NCBI GenBank assembly: GCA_016342495.1 | Contig: JAEIOG010000060.1 | Coordinates: forward strand, 1 to 32,553 | Direction: 5' to 3' | Origin: Phycisphaerae bacterium | Lineage (GTDB): Bacteria; Planctomycetota; Phycisphaerae; Sedimentisphaerales; SM23-30 | Length of the DNA: 32,553 nt | Shown here: positions 32,372 to 32,553 of the stretch, piece by piece | Layout: each line of letters begins with the position of its first letter | Numbering within the stretch: position 1 is the stretch's first letter | Made by a program: the position numbers and the translations under genes | The notes under the pieces: generated by a model | Seen by the model: only the letters and a program-made list of their open reading frames with translations | Database searches by the model: none | What the model was told of the DNA's origin: nothing

Positions 32372-32553
32372 AATCAAATTTTAGCTCCAATTCTTATCTA
32401 TTCACTTTTTGCAAGTGATTTAATCATTGCCATAATGCTATAAACTAATATAATAATTTTAATTATTGTTATATAAATTTTCACAACCATCCCATAGTCT
32501 AGGGAATAGGTGTGTTAAGCTGATTTGCGGTAGCAAAAATAGCTTTTTTTTGG
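32372..32553. other. Right-edge AT-rich stretch
   Basis: No gene. A small CACTT/AAGTG hairpin (about 32404-32418) followed by ATTTAATC may end the CsgG-like transcript. Confidence 0.35.

Overview
The window reads as chromosomal DNA of a planctomycete, most likely class Phycisphaerae (Sedimentisphaerales-like). This is inferred from several things together: a secreted protein with a Phycisphaerae-style dockerin pair and PQQ propeller, a hydrazine-synthase-alpha-like multiheme protein beside a MauG-like propeller cytochrome, a Tat-exported Gfo/Idh oxidoreductase, a HYExAFE-type protein, moderate-to-low GC, and intergenic DNA rich in short palindromic repeats. There are 23 supported protein genes, one retron RNA, and no tRNA, rRNA, CRISPR array or insertion sequence that I can see.

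Layout. 0.3-5.4 kb: two divergent genes for exported proteins (metallophosphoesterase; a 1058-residue metalloprotease-like/FN3/dockerin/PQQ-propeller protein). 5.8-8.3 kb: a flavin disulfide reductase lacking the usual His/Glu pair, then a sugar-phosphate nucleotidyltransferase with a clear terminator. 8.6-9.9 kb: a compact cheD-cheY-cheX group with no kinase or receptor. 10.4-11.4 kb: a Cu/Zn-efflux type permease with a Cys-rich linker. 11.5-14.9 kb: an AraC regulator divergent from a zinc-type methyltransferase of the UroD superfamily and a Tat-exported Gfo/Idh oxidoreductase. 14.9-22.8 kb, minus strand: a run of envelope or periplasmic proteins (membrane protein with a pseudopilin-like tail, small membrane protein, SGNH lipoprotein, triheme HzsA-like protein, diheme propeller cytochrome). 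23.1-24.9 kb: YkgJ-type Cys-cluster protein and hisS. 24.9-26.3 kb: a retron. 26.9-29.1 kb, minus strand: PD-(D/E)XK-like protein, tcdA and tatD. 30.0-32.4 kb: LysM/L,D-transpeptidase and a CsgG-like lipoprotein.

The strongest find is the retron. The reverse transcriptase at 25393 carries the retron hallmarks NAxxH and VTG. Directly upstream I can fold a complete msr-msd candidate (25218-25340): a1/a2 arms, a G in the branch position, an msr hairpin with a UUU loop, and a short msd hairpin. A terminator-like hairpin separates this RNA from the RT gene and shares three bases with a2. No effector gene sits beside it, so it is either an orphan retron or one whose partner is unrecognised.

The second theme is the repeat content of the intergenic spaces. 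There are at least six families: a hairpin of the ATGGGC-N3-GCCCAT type, a 30-bp perfect palindrome, a roughly 100-200 bp dispersed element, a dRS3-like ATTCCC-N8-GGGAAT element, a CGGATT phased repeat, and TTATGCC heptamer arrays flanking one small gene.
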